NCBI RefSeq assembly: GCF_904846225.1
Contig: NZ_CAJGZJ010000001.1
Coordinates: 124,001 to 188,000 of the forward strand
Direction of reading: 5' to 3'
Source: Psychrobacter immobilis
GTDB taxonomy: Bacteria > Pseudomonadota > Gammaproteobacteria > Pseudomonadales > Moraxellaceae
DNA: 64,000 nucleotides
This document shows, piece after piece, positions 1 through 8,928 of the stretch; the stretch's first letter is position 1; every line of letters starts with the position of its first letter. The notes under the pieces were generated by a model. That model did no database searches and had not been told where the DNA came from. It saw nothing but the letters and a program-made list of their open reading frames with translations. The position numbers and the translations under genes were made by a program.

Positions 1-110
1 CAAGTACTATGACAATGTAGATCAATTTTCATAAAGTTGGCCTTAAGGTTTTGGAGGTGTTATCCATTTGAATGTGTTAATCGATATCAATATTTTATCA
101 GTAAAACGCG

Positions 111-139
111 TTGAAAACGTCCAAGGCATGTCATATAAG
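111..139 (+). promoter_or_regulatory. Probable sigma-70 promoter of yciB
   Basis: A TTGAAA box at 111-116 and a TATAAG box at 134-139 are separated by exactly 17 bases. The predicted start of transcription would lie about 70-80 bases upstream of the yciB start codon. No operator-like repeat is obvious next to it. Based on sequence match only. Confidence 0.55.
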
Positions 140-222
140 ACGATTATCTTGTTGATTGCTTTTTTTTGGCGCAGTAGACGTGTAAACTACCCCATACGTT
201 TTTGTTGGACATGCCACACGCT

Positions 223-774
223 ATGAAAGCCCTATTAGATTTTATACCCTTAATTGCTTTTTTTATTGTCGCCCGTACCCAAGGTATTTTGGCGGCAGCA
301 GGTGCTTTACTGATTGCCACGATTGCTGTCTATACTATTCATTTTGTGCGTCAAAAAGGCAAATTTGATAAGCAGCAATGGGTTGTCTTGCTATTAACCA
401 TTTTGTTTTGCGGTGGTACATTAATCTTGCGCGATGATATCTATCTGCGCTGGAAGTCACCTATTATCAATGGTATATTTGCGTTGACACTTTTGGTCAG
501 TGCCGCTATTAATAAGCCACTGATGCAGCTTGCGATGAAAGAAGTATTTACGCTTACCTTAAGCGGCTGGAAAAAGCTAACCGTTGTTTGGGCGCTATTC
601 TTTGCCTTGATGGCTGTCTTACATTATATCACAGCGTTTATGATGTCAGATGAGGCGTGGATTAACTTTAAAACCTACGGCTGGATTCCGATTATGCTGG
701 TGTTCATTGTCGTCCAATTTTTAGTATTAAAAAAGTATATCAATCCGGCGTTGACAGATAAAACCGTCAAGTAA
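223..774 (+). CDS. yciB: YciB-type inner membrane-spanning protein (septation protein A family)
   Basis: A polytopic inner-membrane protein of 183 residues, the usual length for YciB/IspZ. About five hydrophobic segments are visible, with the family signature LRDDIYLRWKSPIING in the middle and a W-x-FK-x-x-GW stretch near the end. In enterobacteria YciB is linked to envelope integrity and septation through contacts with divisome and elongasome proteins; its biochemical activity is unknown. I chose the ATG at 223 because family members begin MK-x-LLDF; an in-frame TTG at 202 and ATG at 211 are upstream and none has a strong ribosome binding site. A good promoter lies about 90 bases upstream. 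A YciI-family gene follows, a common pairing in relatives. Confidence 0.9.
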   Translation: MKALLDFIPLIAFFIVARTQGILAAAGALLIATIAVYTIHFVRQKGKFDKQQWVVLLLTILFCGGTLILRDDIYLRWKSPIINGIFALTLLVSAAINKPLMQLAMKEVFTLTLSGWKKLTVVWALFFALMAVLHYITAFMMSDEAWINFKTYGWIPIMLVFIVVQFLVLKKYINPALTDKTVK

Positions 775-900
775 TCTTTATTATCTTATAATAACAAGCG
801 ATGTCTAAATTCTAATAGTGACAATCATTAATCAATAACGTTGATTATAAGTACGGTTAGAGGCAATAGCGCTTTATTTACTATTTATTGAGGAAGCATC

Positions 901-1254
901 ATGTCCTTATTTGTCATTATCGGTCACGACGTTGCTGATAGCAGCGCACAGCGGCAGATAACACGCACTGAACATGTGGAACGTTTGCACGCATTAAGTC
1001 GCGAACAGCGATTAATCATTGCAGGTCCGACACCCATTGAACACGGTAAAAGCGAGATGTCAGGCAGTGTTATTATTGCTGATTTTGATTCTCTCGATGC
1101 GGCACAAGAATGGGTAAACGCTGAACCTTATTTACGTGACGGTGTGTACAGTCATGTGGATATCAGGCCATTTGTGCAAACATTACCAGCACCTAATGAC
1201 CTACTTGAAAGTAAATCTGAAAATAAGCCGTCAGAAAAGGTAACCACATTGTGA
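901..1254 (+). CDS. YciI family protein
   Basis: A 117-residue protein matching the YciI fold (dimeric alpha-beta barrel related to muconolactone isomerase). The N-terminal strand FVIIGHD, the helix carrying TRTEHVERL, the loop LIIAGPTP and the C-terminal part with EPYLRDGVYSHVDIRPF follow the family order, and the conserved His and Asp positions are present. The last 20 or so residues are a polar tail beyond the domain. Function in the family is unresolved; some members are small dehydrohalogenase-like enzymes. AGGAAG lies just ahead of the ATG. The stop codon overlaps the next gene's GTG start by four bases, so the two are probably translationally coupled. Confidence 0.85.
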   Translation: MSLFVIIGHDVADSSAQRQITRTEHVERLHALSREQRLIIAGPTPIEHGKSEMSGSVIIADFDSLDAAQEWVNAEPYLRDGVYSHVDIRPFVQTLPAPNDLLESKSENKPSEKVTTL

Positions 1255-1688
1255 GTCAGTGGTTATTTTCACTAAATAGTCATGCCTATAAAACGGGCCT
1301 AGCGGGCATTATGTTATTGACGGCGGCATCGTTGCATGCTGCTCCAACAACCCCCAATACGATTGGTAGTGGCACGCCTTCATTGACGGCGGCAGCAGAA
1401 CCAGAAGCGACAGCGACGCCCACGCCTGCCACCCCAAACGCGAACAATACTTTATTAGCCGCACAATTACAGCCCTCTAGCAAAGCACTATCTGATGCCA
1501 ATCAAGCGTTATTAAGTCGTAACGCGCAGCTTCAGCGCCAAGTGAACGACTTACAGACCCAAACGAACGTTTTGGTCTATGAGAGTAAAGGTCAGTTGTT
1601 TTTGTATGGTGCCTTTACGGTCTTAATCAGCCTATTGGTCGGTATTTTTATCTCTTGGCTGGTGTTTGTACGCCGTGACCGTTGGTAG
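1251..1688 (+). CDS. Small membrane-anchored protein with coiled coil (unknown function)
   Basis: A 145-residue protein starting at a GTG that overlaps the preceding stop (GTGA). It has an N-terminal hydrophobic signal ending about residue 30 (AASLHAAP), a low-complexity Ala/Thr/Pro stretch to about residue 65, a short heptad-like segment (NAQLQRQVNDLQTQTN) and one C-terminal transmembrane helix followed by RRDRW. The plan resembles the C-terminal half of YgiM-like proteins (coiled coil plus terminal membrane anchor), but no SH3 domain is present. I do not recognise a function. Its coupling to the YciI gene suggests joint expression. Confidence 0.7.
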   Translation: MSQWLFSLNSHAYKTGLAGIMLLTAASLHAAPTTPNTIGSGTPSLTAAAEPEATATPTPATPNANNTLLAAQLQPSSKALSDANQALLSRNAQLQRQVNDLQTQTNVLVYESKGQLFLYGAFTVLISLLVGIFISWLVFVRRDRW

Positions 1689-1754
1689 TATTGACAACCT
1701 TTATGAGAGCCAATTTTTCTTGTTCAAGTCATCAATACTCCTAAGAAACGCTCT

Positions 1755-3818
1755 ATGCCCACTAGCCAAACAAATCCACCATTAACCACTATTACGCCTG
1801 CTAATATTGACTGGCAAATGGATGATACCGGCAATATGGTGCCTGTATCAGGTGAGTTTGGCGATGTTTACTTCTCGCATGCAAATGGTCTAGCAGAATC
1901 GCGTCATGTTTTTTTAGCACACAACCAACTGCCAGAGCGCCTAGCACAGCTTACACCGAAGCAGTGCTTTACCATTGCTGAACTGGGTTTTGGTACGGGG
2001 CTAAATCTCTTAGCCACGTGGCAACTTTGGCGTCAACTGCGCGGCACACATCCGCAATTGGCGACTGCACGCTTGCATTTCATCACTACTGAAAAGTTTC
2101 CTATCCCGCTTGCAGACTTAACCAAGATACTCGCATTGTGGGGCACGCGCGCGCCTGAGCTTACAGAATTGATTACGCCACTTTTAGTAGCTTACCCGCC
2201 CCTGATTGCGGGCTGTCATCGTTTGAGCTTCTTTGATGACAATCTAACTATCGATATGTGGTTTGGCGACGCAGCAGAGAGTTTAGCCAAATTGGTGTCA
2301 GATAAGTCAGCTGAATTCACGCCTTATGTTGACGCTTGGTTCTTAGATGGGTTTGCCCCTTCTTGCAATCAGACATTATGGGCTGAAGCTATCTTTACAC
2401 AAGTGAAGCGCTTATCACGCACCACTACGACCGCCGCCACCTACAGCAGCGCAGGTATTGTAAAACGTTCGCTGAGATCGTCTGGCTTTCAAATTAAGAA
2501 AGTGAAAGGCTTTGGTCGCAAGAATCAAATGCTAACAGCTATCATGACTGACTCAGATAACTTTAATATCGATATTGATATTGATATTGACGATGGTAAT
2601 AAAAGTCGCGATATCACTTGTGAAACTGCTTATAGCACGTTTGATCACACCGTCGTCATTGGTGCTGGCGTCTCAGGACTGCTAACCGCTTGGACGCTGG
2701 CCAATCGCGGTATTCAGGTCACTTTGTTAGACAAGTTCGCGCCTCTGGCAGGCGCATCAGGCAACCCACGCGCCCTACTCGCACCCAAGATGACACCGAT
2801 TCATCATGTTGATGAACACCTACACACGATTGGTTATCTCTATAGCAGTAGACTATATCGACAGCTCAATATACCTGCCAAAAAAGAAAAAATAGCGCCA
2901 GTGCTTGAATCCACTGGTGCTCTCGATCTGCTTATAAAAGCCAATATCGGTACAGAGCAAATCGCTGATTACCCTGATGATATGGCAACCACGCTGTCTA
3001 ATAAACACGCACAAAACATCACTGGCTTAAAAGAGCAAGATATCTCAGAGAACTTATATTTGCCACAGTCTGGTTTGGTCAATCCACAAGCATTAAAGCA
3101 GACCATACTACTACATCCGCTCATTTGCTTTCAGCAGTTGGAGGTTGATAGCATCAGCGAGACAGAGCGCCATGTCTGTATTGAGGGGAATGATCTAGAT
3201 GAGAATGCGATATCTATTATTACCGACCATGTAGTGATTTGCGCCGCATTTGAGAGTCATCAACTAGACAAGCGTATTTTTGATTGCCGTAAAATTCGTG
3301 GTCAGCTTTCTTGGTTCACGCCTACGACTGAGCAACTCAAAAGCTTACCCAAAATACCGCTTAAGTATAGTGGCTACTGTGCGTTATTTACTGCACAAAC
3401 GGGTGATAGCTCATCAAACGATGTGATAGAAGGCCGACCTCAGTTTTTATTGGGCGCAAGCTTTATACGCAATGATACCGATGTCAATACTCGCAGTGAA
3501 GAGCATCAGATTAGCCGCGAAAAGCTGGTCACAGCCATTCCCGAAATGGAAACGATCATCCCAACTGATGTGAGTGGCTGGCAAGGACGCGCTGGCGTTC
3601 GTACTCAAACGCCTGATTATCATCCCATCGTGGGACAGTTAATAGACAGCAAACGTATTTGGGCAATGAGTGCGATGGGCGCTAAAGGTTATGCCTTGGC
3701 ACCTCTATGCGCTGAGACGTTGACAGATATGATGCTTGGATCATTTGCCCCTTTATCAGCTGCCATGCTGGCGCGTTTATTACCAAATCGTAAACGCTTG
3801 CAAACGCCTCTCACCTAA
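1755..3818 (+). CDS. mnmC: Bifunctional tRNA mnm5s2U34 methyltransferase / cmnm5s2U34 FAD-dependent oxidoreductase
   Basis: MnmC completes the mnm5s2U34 wobble modification of tRNAs. The C-terminal oxidase removes the carboxymethyl group from cmnm5s2U and the N-terminal SAM domain methylates the product. Both halves are present in 687 residues: the SAM motif ELGFGTGLN at residues 76-84 and [11 protein letters not shown] near residue 195, then a Rossmann FAD motif [11 protein letters not shown] near residue 300 with [13 protein letters not shown] following. The end [14 protein letters not shown] motif reads [14 protein letters not shown]. The domain linker carries an Ile-Asp run encoded by a GATATT hexanucleotide repeat. 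Length is close to E. coli MnmC (668). Stands alone, convergent with the next gene. Confidence 0.95.
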   Translation: MPTSQTNPPLTTITPANIDWQMDDTGNMVPVSGEFGDVYFSHANGLAESRHVFLAHNQLPERLAQLTPKQCFTIAELGFGTGLNLLATWQLWRQLRGTHPQLATARLHFITTEKFPIPLADLTKILALWGTRAPELTELITPLLVAYPPLIAGCHRLSFFDDNLTIDMWFGDAAESLAKLVSDKSAEFTPYVDAWFLDGFAPSCNQTLWAEAIFTQVKRLSRTTTTAATYSSAGIVKRSLRSSGFQIKKVKGFGRKNQMLTAIMTDSDNFNIDIDIDIDDGNKSRDITCETAYSTFDHTVVIGAGVSGLLTAWTLANRGIQVTLLDKFAPLAGASGNPRALLAPKMTPIHHVDEHLHTIGYLYSSRLYRQLNIPAKKEKIAPVLESTGALDLLIKANIGTEQIADYPDDMATTLSNKHAQNITGLKEQDISENLYLPQSGLVNPQALKQTILLHPLICFQQLEVDSISETERHVCIEGNDLDENAISIITDHVVICAAFESHQLDKRIFDCRKIRGQLSWFTPTTEQLKSLPKIPLKYSGYCALFTAQTGDSSSNDVIEGRPQFLLGASFIRNDTDVNTRSEEHQISREKLVTAIPEMETIIPTDVSGWQGRAGVRTQTPDYHPIVGQLIDSKRIWAMSAMGAKGYALAPLCAETLTDMMLGSFAPLSAAMLARLLPNRKRLQTPLT
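2571..2588 (+). repeat. GATATT hexanucleotide microsatellite in the mnmC linker
   Basis: Three perfect tandem GATATT units, flanked by degenerate units (AATATC before, GACGAT after). They encode alternating Ile-Asp around residues 273-280, between the methyltransferase and FAD domains. Because the unit is six bases, copy-number change would keep the frame. Confidence 0.8.
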
Positions 3819-3827
3819 AAAATTGAC

Positions 3828-3863
3828 GCCTTTTACCTAAAAAAATCATAGGCAAAGGCTTTA
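3828..3863. terminator. Likely shared terminator between convergent mnmC and YiaA genes
   Basis: GCCTTTTACCTA pairs imperfectly with TAGGCAAAGGC across an A-rich loop, with short T runs on both sides. It sits between two convergent stop codons and touches the minus-strand stop. Confidence 0.45.
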
Positions 3864-4418
3864 TTCACTATCTTCCTTTTTAGATTTAATCGCACCAAAT
3901 AGTGTTTTTCCAGTATCAGATTCAGGCGACGCTTGATGAGAAATTTTAGCACTACTCTCATTATCAGCCGTAATCGTCGGTGCTGTTAAGGTTCGGATTT
4001 GTGCTTCATCACGAGTGTTCTTTTGGATGGTCACCGCTGCAAACAAACTCATGGTAAACGCCATCATATAAAAGCCTTTTTCACTTAGACTTAAACTTAC
4101 TGCATTCAGAAGGCCAATCGCAATCAGAGCAATGGACAATCCTAAAGCGCCCCAACTGATCAAGTAATACATATTGGTCGTTGGAATACCCTCAGTACGA
4201 TCACGAAGCGTCTTTTGCAAACTAATCGCTGAATAAAGACCAAGTGCCAGCACCGCTATGTAATAGCCTTTTTCATTTAATAACATACCTTGTGCATTCC
4301 ATAATCCAAATAAATACGCAAGTACACCGACCAACATTACTGCCCAAGAAGTCCCAACATAAGCAGTAGTCGGTTTGTAAGCCGCTAGCTGACTCTTCGT
4401 AATCGTGTCATTATTCAT
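3861..4418 (-). CDS. YiaA/YiaB family inner membrane protein, two YiaAB domains
   Basis: A 185-residue membrane protein with two copies of the YiaAB two-helix domain: roughly residues 10-75 (SWAVMLVG...YLFGLWNA...KGYYIAVLALGLYSAISLQKTLRD) and 85-150 (a parallel copy ending FAAVTIQKNTRD). Both copies keep a KG-[FY]-Y turn and the QK-x-x-RD end. The last 35 residues are a polar cytoplasmic tail. Function is unknown in all species. I chose the ATG at 4418 because AAGGA lies five bases ahead; an upstream in-frame ATG at 4466 would add an implausible leader. Confidence 0.8.
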   Translation of the reverse strand: MNNDTITKSQLAAYKPTTAYVGTSWAVMLVGVLAYLFGLWNAQGMLLNEKGYYIAVLALGLYSAISLQKTLRDRTEGIPTTNMYYLISWGALGLSIALIAIGLLNAVSLSLSEKGFYMMAFTMSLFAAVTIQKNTRDEAQIRTLTAPTITADNESSAKISHQASPESDTGKTLFGAIKSKKEDSE

Positions 4419-4494
4419 CATTGTCCTTAATGAGAAGATAAGCAAATATTTGGTAGCGATATACAACTTTTATCGACCTCTATTTTTTCTTAAC

Positions 4495-4512
4495 ATAACA
4501 CAAGCGTGTTAT
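4495..4512. promoter_or_regulatory. Inverted repeat ATAACAC-AAGC-GTGTTAT in a divergent spacer
   Basis: Perfect 7-base arms separated by four bases, between the divergent YiaA-type gene (start 4418) and the anchored-protein gene (start 4570). The position suits a repressor site or a shared control element. No binding protein can be named. Confidence 0.35.
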
Positions 4513-4569
4513 ATTGTAATCTAAAATTATTTTTAAAATAAATAACATTTTTGACGACAGAGCCCCGAC

Positions 4570-5232
4570 ATGTCTTTTGTTACCTTACTCATTTTGCTTA
4601 GTCTCATTCTTATCGTGCCTATATTTTTCGTCATCAAAGAAAAATCCAAGCAAACGCAGATTGCCTCTACACAGCGGCATCAAGAGTATCTAACATCTGC
4701 AAGTCTTATTAGCGCCCAATCTCAAACAGAAATGGCTTCAAAAGAAAAGACAAATGATCAACCAGTTAATGATCTTAACGTGATTAAATTTTCCGCTCAG
4801 CACCCATTTATTAAATTAATCTATGATGAGAAAGTCCCTCAGACGTTTCGAGTGACTATGGATGATATTGGCCAACAATATGAGTCTACTCATCATGATC
4901 AAATCACTGAGTCACAACTATTTACCCTCAATAAACTCATCGCGATACGTGTGCCAGAACTAATGACTGACTATCTTAGTCTTGATCAACATTATGCAAA
5001 AACAGTCATTATTGATACGGATACACAAAATACCAGCCATGACATCGTGCTAGATCAATTAAACTCGATTTTAGATTTTGCGCAGAAGCTGAATACTCAA
5101 AGCCAGAGTGGCGTGGTAGACAAACTACTCGCCAGCCGTCGATATTTGGATGATGTCTATAAAGAAAGTGGCATGGCAGACAGTAGCTTAACGATAGTAG
5201 AATCCCGCTCACGACCGACGGCGCCTAAATAA
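4570..5232 (+). CDS. Hypothetical protein with one N-terminal transmembrane anchor
   Basis: A 220-residue protein with a hydrophobic helix at residues 2-22 followed by a basic stretch (KEKSKQTQ), giving a probable single-pass anchor with the rest in the cytoplasm. The middle (about 80-190) looks like a folded helical domain: IKLIYDEKVPQTFRVTMDDIGQQY, then LIAIRVPELMTDYLSLDQHY and VLDQLNSILDFAQKLN. I do not recognise the family. It runs into a lipoprotein gene 28 bases downstream, so the two probably form an operon. Confidence 0.7.
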   Translation: MSFVTLLILLSLILIVPIFFVIKEKSKQTQIASTQRHQEYLTSASLISAQSQTEMASKEKTNDQPVNDLNVIKFSAQHPFIKLIYDEKVPQTFRVTMDDIGQQYESTHHDQITESQLFTLNKLIAIRVPELMTDYLSLDQHYAKTVIIDTDTQNTSHDIVLDQLNSILDFAQKLNTQSQSGVVDKLLASRRYLDDVYKESGMADSSLTIVESRSRPTAPK

Positions 5233-5260
5233 CATATTTTTAACGGACGAAAACTTTACC

Positions 5261-5896
5261 ATGAAAACTCATGTATCAAACGCTTTGAAACTTAAGCCAT
5301 ACTACCAAATACTTCCTGCCGCTTTTTTGAGTATGCTACTTCTCACTGCCTGCCAAAAGACACCAGAAGCGGAAACGGCTGATGAGACGCAGACTGAAAC
5401 AAATACGCAAACGACGCCAGTCACAACCAATATCAATGTACCTGACGTTGCTGATAACGATGAGAGCGCAGATAATAATCCAGCCATGTCAGCAGAAGGC
5501 ACTGAAAGCGATATTAACTCCACTCAATTAGAAAATGATCTTGAAAGTACTAAGAACGCATCAAACAATGCTAACGCCACGCCTAACCCTGAGCAAGCCA
5601 TCAAAGGTGCGCAAATCACCGATGTAAGTTATAAAAGCGCCGCAGGAGAGTCTTTGTCCGTGGTCTTTGAGACATCAGCAGCGGGACTGCTTAATGCCAT
5701 TGTGACCTTGCCCAATAAACCAAAAATGACGCTAACGGCACCGGAAGGTCAAGGTAATAATCCCACTTATCGCTCAAGTAATGGCAATATTCAGCTGGTC
5801 AGTCATGAGGGTGGTGGCACTATTGACCTTATTCAAAATAGCAAAGTCACGAGCTTTGATGCTGTCAGTGCTGATGCCGAAGTCATTACAGAATAA
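5261..5896 (+). CDS. Lipoprotein with a possible MliC-like C-terminal domain
   Basis: A 211-residue lipoprotein. The signal peptide ends in the lipobox LLTAC with Cys31 as lipidation site, followed by Gln, which favours outer-membrane sorting. Residues 35-110 are a low-complexity Thr/Glu/Asn linker. The last 90 residues (VSYKSAAGESLSVVFE, NKPKMTLTAPEGQG, PTYRSSNGNIQLVSHEGGG) resemble membrane-bound c-type lysozyme inhibitors: a beta strand pair, the YRSSNG turn and a charged hairpin. The cysteines found in many MliC proteins are missing, so that assignment is only a possibility. GGACGAAAAC precedes the ATG. An internally deleted repeat element lies just after the stop. Confidence 0.75.
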   Translation: MKTHVSNALKLKPYYQILPAAFLSMLLLTACQKTPEAETADETQTETNTQTTPVTTNINVPDVADNDESADNNPAMSAEGTESDINSTQLENDLESTKNASNNANATPNPEQAIKGAQITDVSYKSAAGESLSVVFETSAAGLLNAIVTLPNKPKMTLTAPEGQGNNPTYRSSNGNIQLVSHEGGGTIDLIQNSKVTSFDAVSADAEVITE

Positions 5897-5902
5897 TTTT
5901 AA

Positions 5903-5948
5903 TATAGTCTGTTCAATATAAAACCGATCTTACCTTTCACTGACTATA
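5903..5948. repeat. 46-bp internally deleted copy of the dispersed palindromic element
   Basis: Begins TATAGTCTGTTCAATATAAA, close to the left end of the 43.4-kb copy, and ends CTTTCACTGACTATA, matching the right ends of the 38.9-kb and 61.6-kb copies. The whole palindromic core is missing. It starts 7 bases after the lipoprotein stop codon. Confidence 0.6.
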
Positions 5949-5992
5949 ACCACACTTGGTTTTAACTTTTACCAAGCTCAATCGTTAGCCAT

Positions 5993-6029
5993 AAAAAAGG
6001 CGACAAACACAAGTGTTATTGCCGCCTTT
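5993..6029 (-). terminator. Rho-independent terminator of the ubiA-DUF4112 operon
   Basis: AAAGGCG and CGCCTTT form the base of a hairpin with an inner AACAC/GTGTT stem. On the minus strand it ends in six T. It lies between the convergent lipoprotein and DUF4112 genes and may also slow plus-strand transcripts. Confidence 0.65.
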
Positions 6030-6091
6030 ACAATGCTTTTATACAGAGTCAACCATACTTCATTTACGATTAATCAAACCTTGATTGACGA

Positions 6092-6745
6092 TTAACCAAA
6101 CCCTGTTGCTTGCCCAAATAGACTGGTTAGCCAACCAATAAATGCCCACAATCCCCAACCAATAATCAAAATAACGATCAACCCAAGAATATCGGGAATA
6201 TGTAAATACAACCAAGCCATGACTGGATTACGCCAAAAGCGGCTATGCTTTTGCTTGTCTTCTAATGACTGATGTAAAAACGGACGATCCATATTTATGG
6301 TGTCAGTAATGCCATACTCATCGTGTAGATGTCTATGGACAATGTCCAAGGTTTTGCGACTGGGACGAATAAAAATATCGAGCAGCGTACCGATGCCGGG
6401 TATGATACCGACGACCATATCGACAAGCGCCAACCTGACAGCTGGCGTCATTTTATGCATAGGCACACCTAACTGACGCCCCAGTATGAACGCGTAGCTG
6501 GTTAATGCCAATCCTGCCAAATCCCCTGCCAGCGGAATGGTCGAAAGCGCCGCATCTGCGCCCATTCCTTGCCTCGTGAAAGGAATACGTACCAATGAAT
6601 CCATGGTATTTGCGAACTTTGCCAGCTTGCGCTCAGTCGCAATGACTTGCTCACGAGTTAGCCCATGAGCGGCTAGCTTTGCCTGATAATCCACTACAGA
6701 TGCTTTAGTATTAGAGGATTTTTTTAATTTTGAAAATCTATCCAT
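6092..6745 (-). CDS. DUF4112 domain membrane protein
   Basis: A 217-residue protein whose middle (about residues 45-140) matches DUF4112: two related segments, [16 protein letters not shown] and [21 protein letters not shown], each with the Ile-Pro-x-x-Gly-Asp/Thr turn, separated by an amphipathic region. A C-terminal hydrophobic helix at about 185-210 anchors it. The N-terminal 40 residues are charged. Function is unknown. Its start overlaps the ubiA stop by eight bases, so it is surely co-transcribed with ubiA; whether it acts in the quinone pathway is not known. Confidence 0.8.
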   Translation of the reverse strand: MDRFSKLKKSSNTKASVVDYQAKLAAHGLTREQVIATERKLAKFANTMDSLVRIPFTRQGMGADAALSTIPLAGDLAGLALTSYAFILGRQLGVPMHKMTPAVRLALVDMVVGIIPGIGTLLDIFIRPSRKTLDIVHRHLHDEYGITDTINMDRPFLHQSLEDKQKHSRFWRNPVMAWLYLHIPDILGLIVILIIGWGLWAFIGWLTSLFGQATGFG

Positions 6746-7676
6746 TAACTGTCGTCCATATACAAGCCACTGCTATGATAGCAAAGACATAACGCCCTAC
6801 CCATATATTGGCCAAAAACGCCTGAAAGCATGCCAACGCATTTCGGCTAGTACAAGCGCTATTTTGCTTAGCAAACATCATTGCTACTAAAGCCAAACCA
6901 AATATGGGAGTGATGCTCAAGCTGGTTGGCGCAAAATAATGCCACAACACCACACCCATGATTAGCAAAAATAAGGTCTGTAAGATAGAAATAATAATCA
7001 CGTCATAGCTGTTAAACAATATGGCCGTTGATTTGACACCGATTTTTAAATCATCCTCTCGGTCAGCCATCGCATACTGGGTATCATAAGCCACCGTCCA
7101 GCACATATAGGCGATAAATAACAGCCAGCACCAGATATCAGGTGCGCCTTGTATCGCCACATAAGCCATTGGTATCGCCCAACCAAATGCCGCTGCCAAA
7201 AACACTTGTGGCAAATGCGTATAACGCTTCATAAAAGGATAAATAAACGCCAGTGTGACGGCACCAAGCGACCAATAAAACTCGTCGACAGGCAAAAAGA
7301 ATAATAGACTTACGCTCAACACGACTAATAGCAAAAAGGCAGCGATCGCTTCTCTACCGGACAAACGACCATCAGCTAACGGTCGACCTTTGGTACGAGT
7401 CACATGAGCATCTACTTTACGATCAGCAAAATCATTAATCGCACAACCTGCCGCTCGCATTAAAATCGCCCCTAGCGCAAATATCACAAATATTTTAATA
7501 CTTGGTAGACCCGCCGTCGCTCCTTGTTGCTGCGCCTGACCCATTGCCGCCAGCAGCACGCCCCAAAGCGTCGGCCAAAGTAACAGCTCAATACCGACTG
7601 GCTTATCAAAGCGTGTCAGCTGCATATAGGCGTGTAATTTGGCTTTAAAATTTAAGGTTGCGTGATTATTGGTCAT
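6738..7676 (-). CDS. ubiA: 4-hydroxybenzoate polyprenyltransferase
   Basis: UbiA joins a polyprenyl chain to 4-hydroxybenzoate, the committing membrane step of ubiquinone synthesis. The 312-residue protein has 8-9 hydrophobic helices and both Asp-rich Mg-diphosphate motifs: NDFADRKVD at residues 81-89 followed by [10 protein letters not shown], and [12 protein letters not shown] near residue 200. Length is slightly above E. coli UbiA (290). It lies 13 bases after a small frameshifted membrane gene and overlaps DUF4112 downstream. No chorismate lyase gene (ubiC) is next to it here. Confidence 0.95.
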   Translation of the reverse strand: MTNNHATLNFKAKLHAYMQLTRFDKPVGIELLLWPTLWGVLLAAMGQAQQQGATAGLPSIKIFVIFALGAILMRAAGCAINDFADRKVDAHVTRTKGRPLADGRLSGREAIAAFLLLVVLSVSLLFFLPVDEFYWSLGAVTLAFIYPFMKRYTHLPQVFLAAAFGWAIPMAYVAIQGAPDIWCWLLFIAYMCWTVAYDTQYAMADREDDLKIGVKSTAILFNSYDVIIISILQTLFLLIMGVVLWHYFAPTSLSITPIFGLALVAMMFAKQNSACTSRNALACFQAFLANIWVGRYVFAIIAVACIWTTVNG

Positions 7677-7689
7677 TGATTAAGAGTCT

Positions 7690-7928
7690 CTATATTTGCT
7701 TCCATAATCGATTTGCGTCAATCAGTGAGATTTCAGGATACTGTTTTCGTAATGCTTTGATGGCGGCAGCTTTCTCTTTTTGTGCGGCTTGTGCACGCAA
7801 AAATGCCACCTGCTCTTTGGGTTACTCAACTCTTTTAGACGTGCTTCAAGACGAAGGATTCGAGTACGCAGCATGATATTGATTAACAATAACGCCGCGC
7901 CCATGACCCAAATAATTAGCGCTGACAT
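7690..7928 (-). pseudogene. Small membrane-anchored protein gene broken by one frameshift
   Basis: The start (ATG at 7928) encodes a transmembrane helix and a short basic coiled coil (RLEARLKELSNPK). The frame then runs into a Trp/His/Lys-rich unlikely tail. Adding one C to the CCC run near 7823 restores a convincing continuation in the next frame: KEQVAFLRAQAAQKEKAAA, then IKALRKQYPEISLIDANRLW, ending at the TAG at 7690-7692. The repaired protein would be 79 residues: an N-terminal anchor plus helical domain. The repaired stop lies 13 bases before ubiA, as expected for an operon. Either a real mutation, a sequencing error in a short homopolymer, or (least likely) programmed shifting. Confidence 0.75.
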
Positions 7929-7968
7929 TCCTTGCTCCTAACCTTATAAGCTATATTAGCTGATATTA

Positions 7969-8862
7969 TCAAACAAAGTAACCGTCAAAACGTACCGCCT
8001 CGTTATCCCAGCGTTCACTGGGTAATTGATTGGCAAGTAACGGAGCAAATTGTGGACGCTTGACTATGACTCGACCAGATGCTTGTCCATTTTTACCAAC
8101 GACTGCCAACGCGCTTTGAAGCAATTGCCGCTCCTCATCTGCTGTTGGCGGCTCAGCCAACTGATGCAATGCTTGCATATGCTTACCCACTTTAGCGCCT
8201 TTTCCTGTTTTACTGTCTTGGTGGCTGTCCTCTGGAAACATAGGGTCTAGATAGATCACATCGACGGCTTGGTTATTATTATCAGTAAAGGCGGCGCTGT
8301 TCATACTTGCAAAATAGCTGAGTGCATCGGTATTAATAATCTGCAAACGCGACATAAGCTTCTGCCAATTTGCCAACGCATTCATACGCTGTTGCTCTAC
8401 TAACAATAGCAATGCCATCAATGGCTGCTGCTCAATCATAATGACCTTTGCACCTGTACTGGCTAGGATGAGGCTGTCGTGCCCAAAACCAGCCGTTGCA
8501 TCGATTACCCTGCTATCTGACGTGATTTTTGCAGCTTGCAATAACAATTCAGACTTGCGCCCCGCACTCACCACGCGCCGTTGTAGTTTATCCCATTCAG
8601 GTGCAACACTTAACCCATCGCTCAGCCATGACAGTTTGTCTTTTTCATCGAGCAATAAGGTAGGTTGAATCGCTATTTGACTCAGTTGCTGGCGACGTTT
8701 TTGAGTCATTTTATCTGTGAATAATTCAGCATTTAAAATAATCGGCAGTTTATGTTGATGTATCAATGCTTGCAAGTTTTCAACTTGCCTTTGCTGAGAA
8801 TCATGAACATAGAAAAGTTGGCAGTGTAAAAGTGCGCTAGCGTTGTGCTGCAAACGGTTCAT
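7969..8862 (-). CDS. rsmJ: 16S rRNA (guanine1516-N2)-methyltransferase
   Basis: RsmJ methylates N2 of G1516 in 16S rRNA using SAM. The 297-residue protein carries the SAM motif VIDATAGFGHDSLILAS near residue 118, the acidic strand end VIMIEQQPL, and the catalytic-loop strand VIYLDPMFPEDS, which is the expected DPMFP signature of this family. The N-terminal third is less conserved. I preferred the ATG at 8862 to the one at 8871 because AAGGA lies nine bases ahead of it and abuts the earlier ATG. Sits between uppP and the small frameshifted gene, with gaps of about 40-65 bases. Confidence 0.9.
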   Translation of the reverse strand: MNRLQHNASALLHCQLFYVHDSQQRQVENLQALIHQHKLPIILNAELFTDKMTQKRRQQLSQIAIQPTLLLDEKDKLSWLSDGLSVAPEWDKLQRRVVSAGRKSELLLQAAKITSDSRVIDATAGFGHDSLILASTGAKVIMIEQQPLMALLLLVEQQRMNALANWQKLMSRLQIINTDALSYFASMNSAAFTDNNNQAVDVIYLDPMFPEDSHQDSKTGKGAKVGKHMQALHQLAEPPTADEERQLLQSALAVVGKNGQASGRVIVKRPQFAPLLANQLPSERWDNEAVRFDGYFV

Positions 8863-8928
8863 GACGGTCATTCCTTGTTGCTGCTATTCCTTGTGACTAC
8901 TGACACACGGATAAAATATCGCAAAACC

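Noticed and set aside
7658-7876. A 72-codon plus-strand frame across the ubiA start
   Set aside because: It runs antisense to ubiA and the small frameshifted gene; its residues make no sensible protein, and the minus strand gives a convincing repaired protein.
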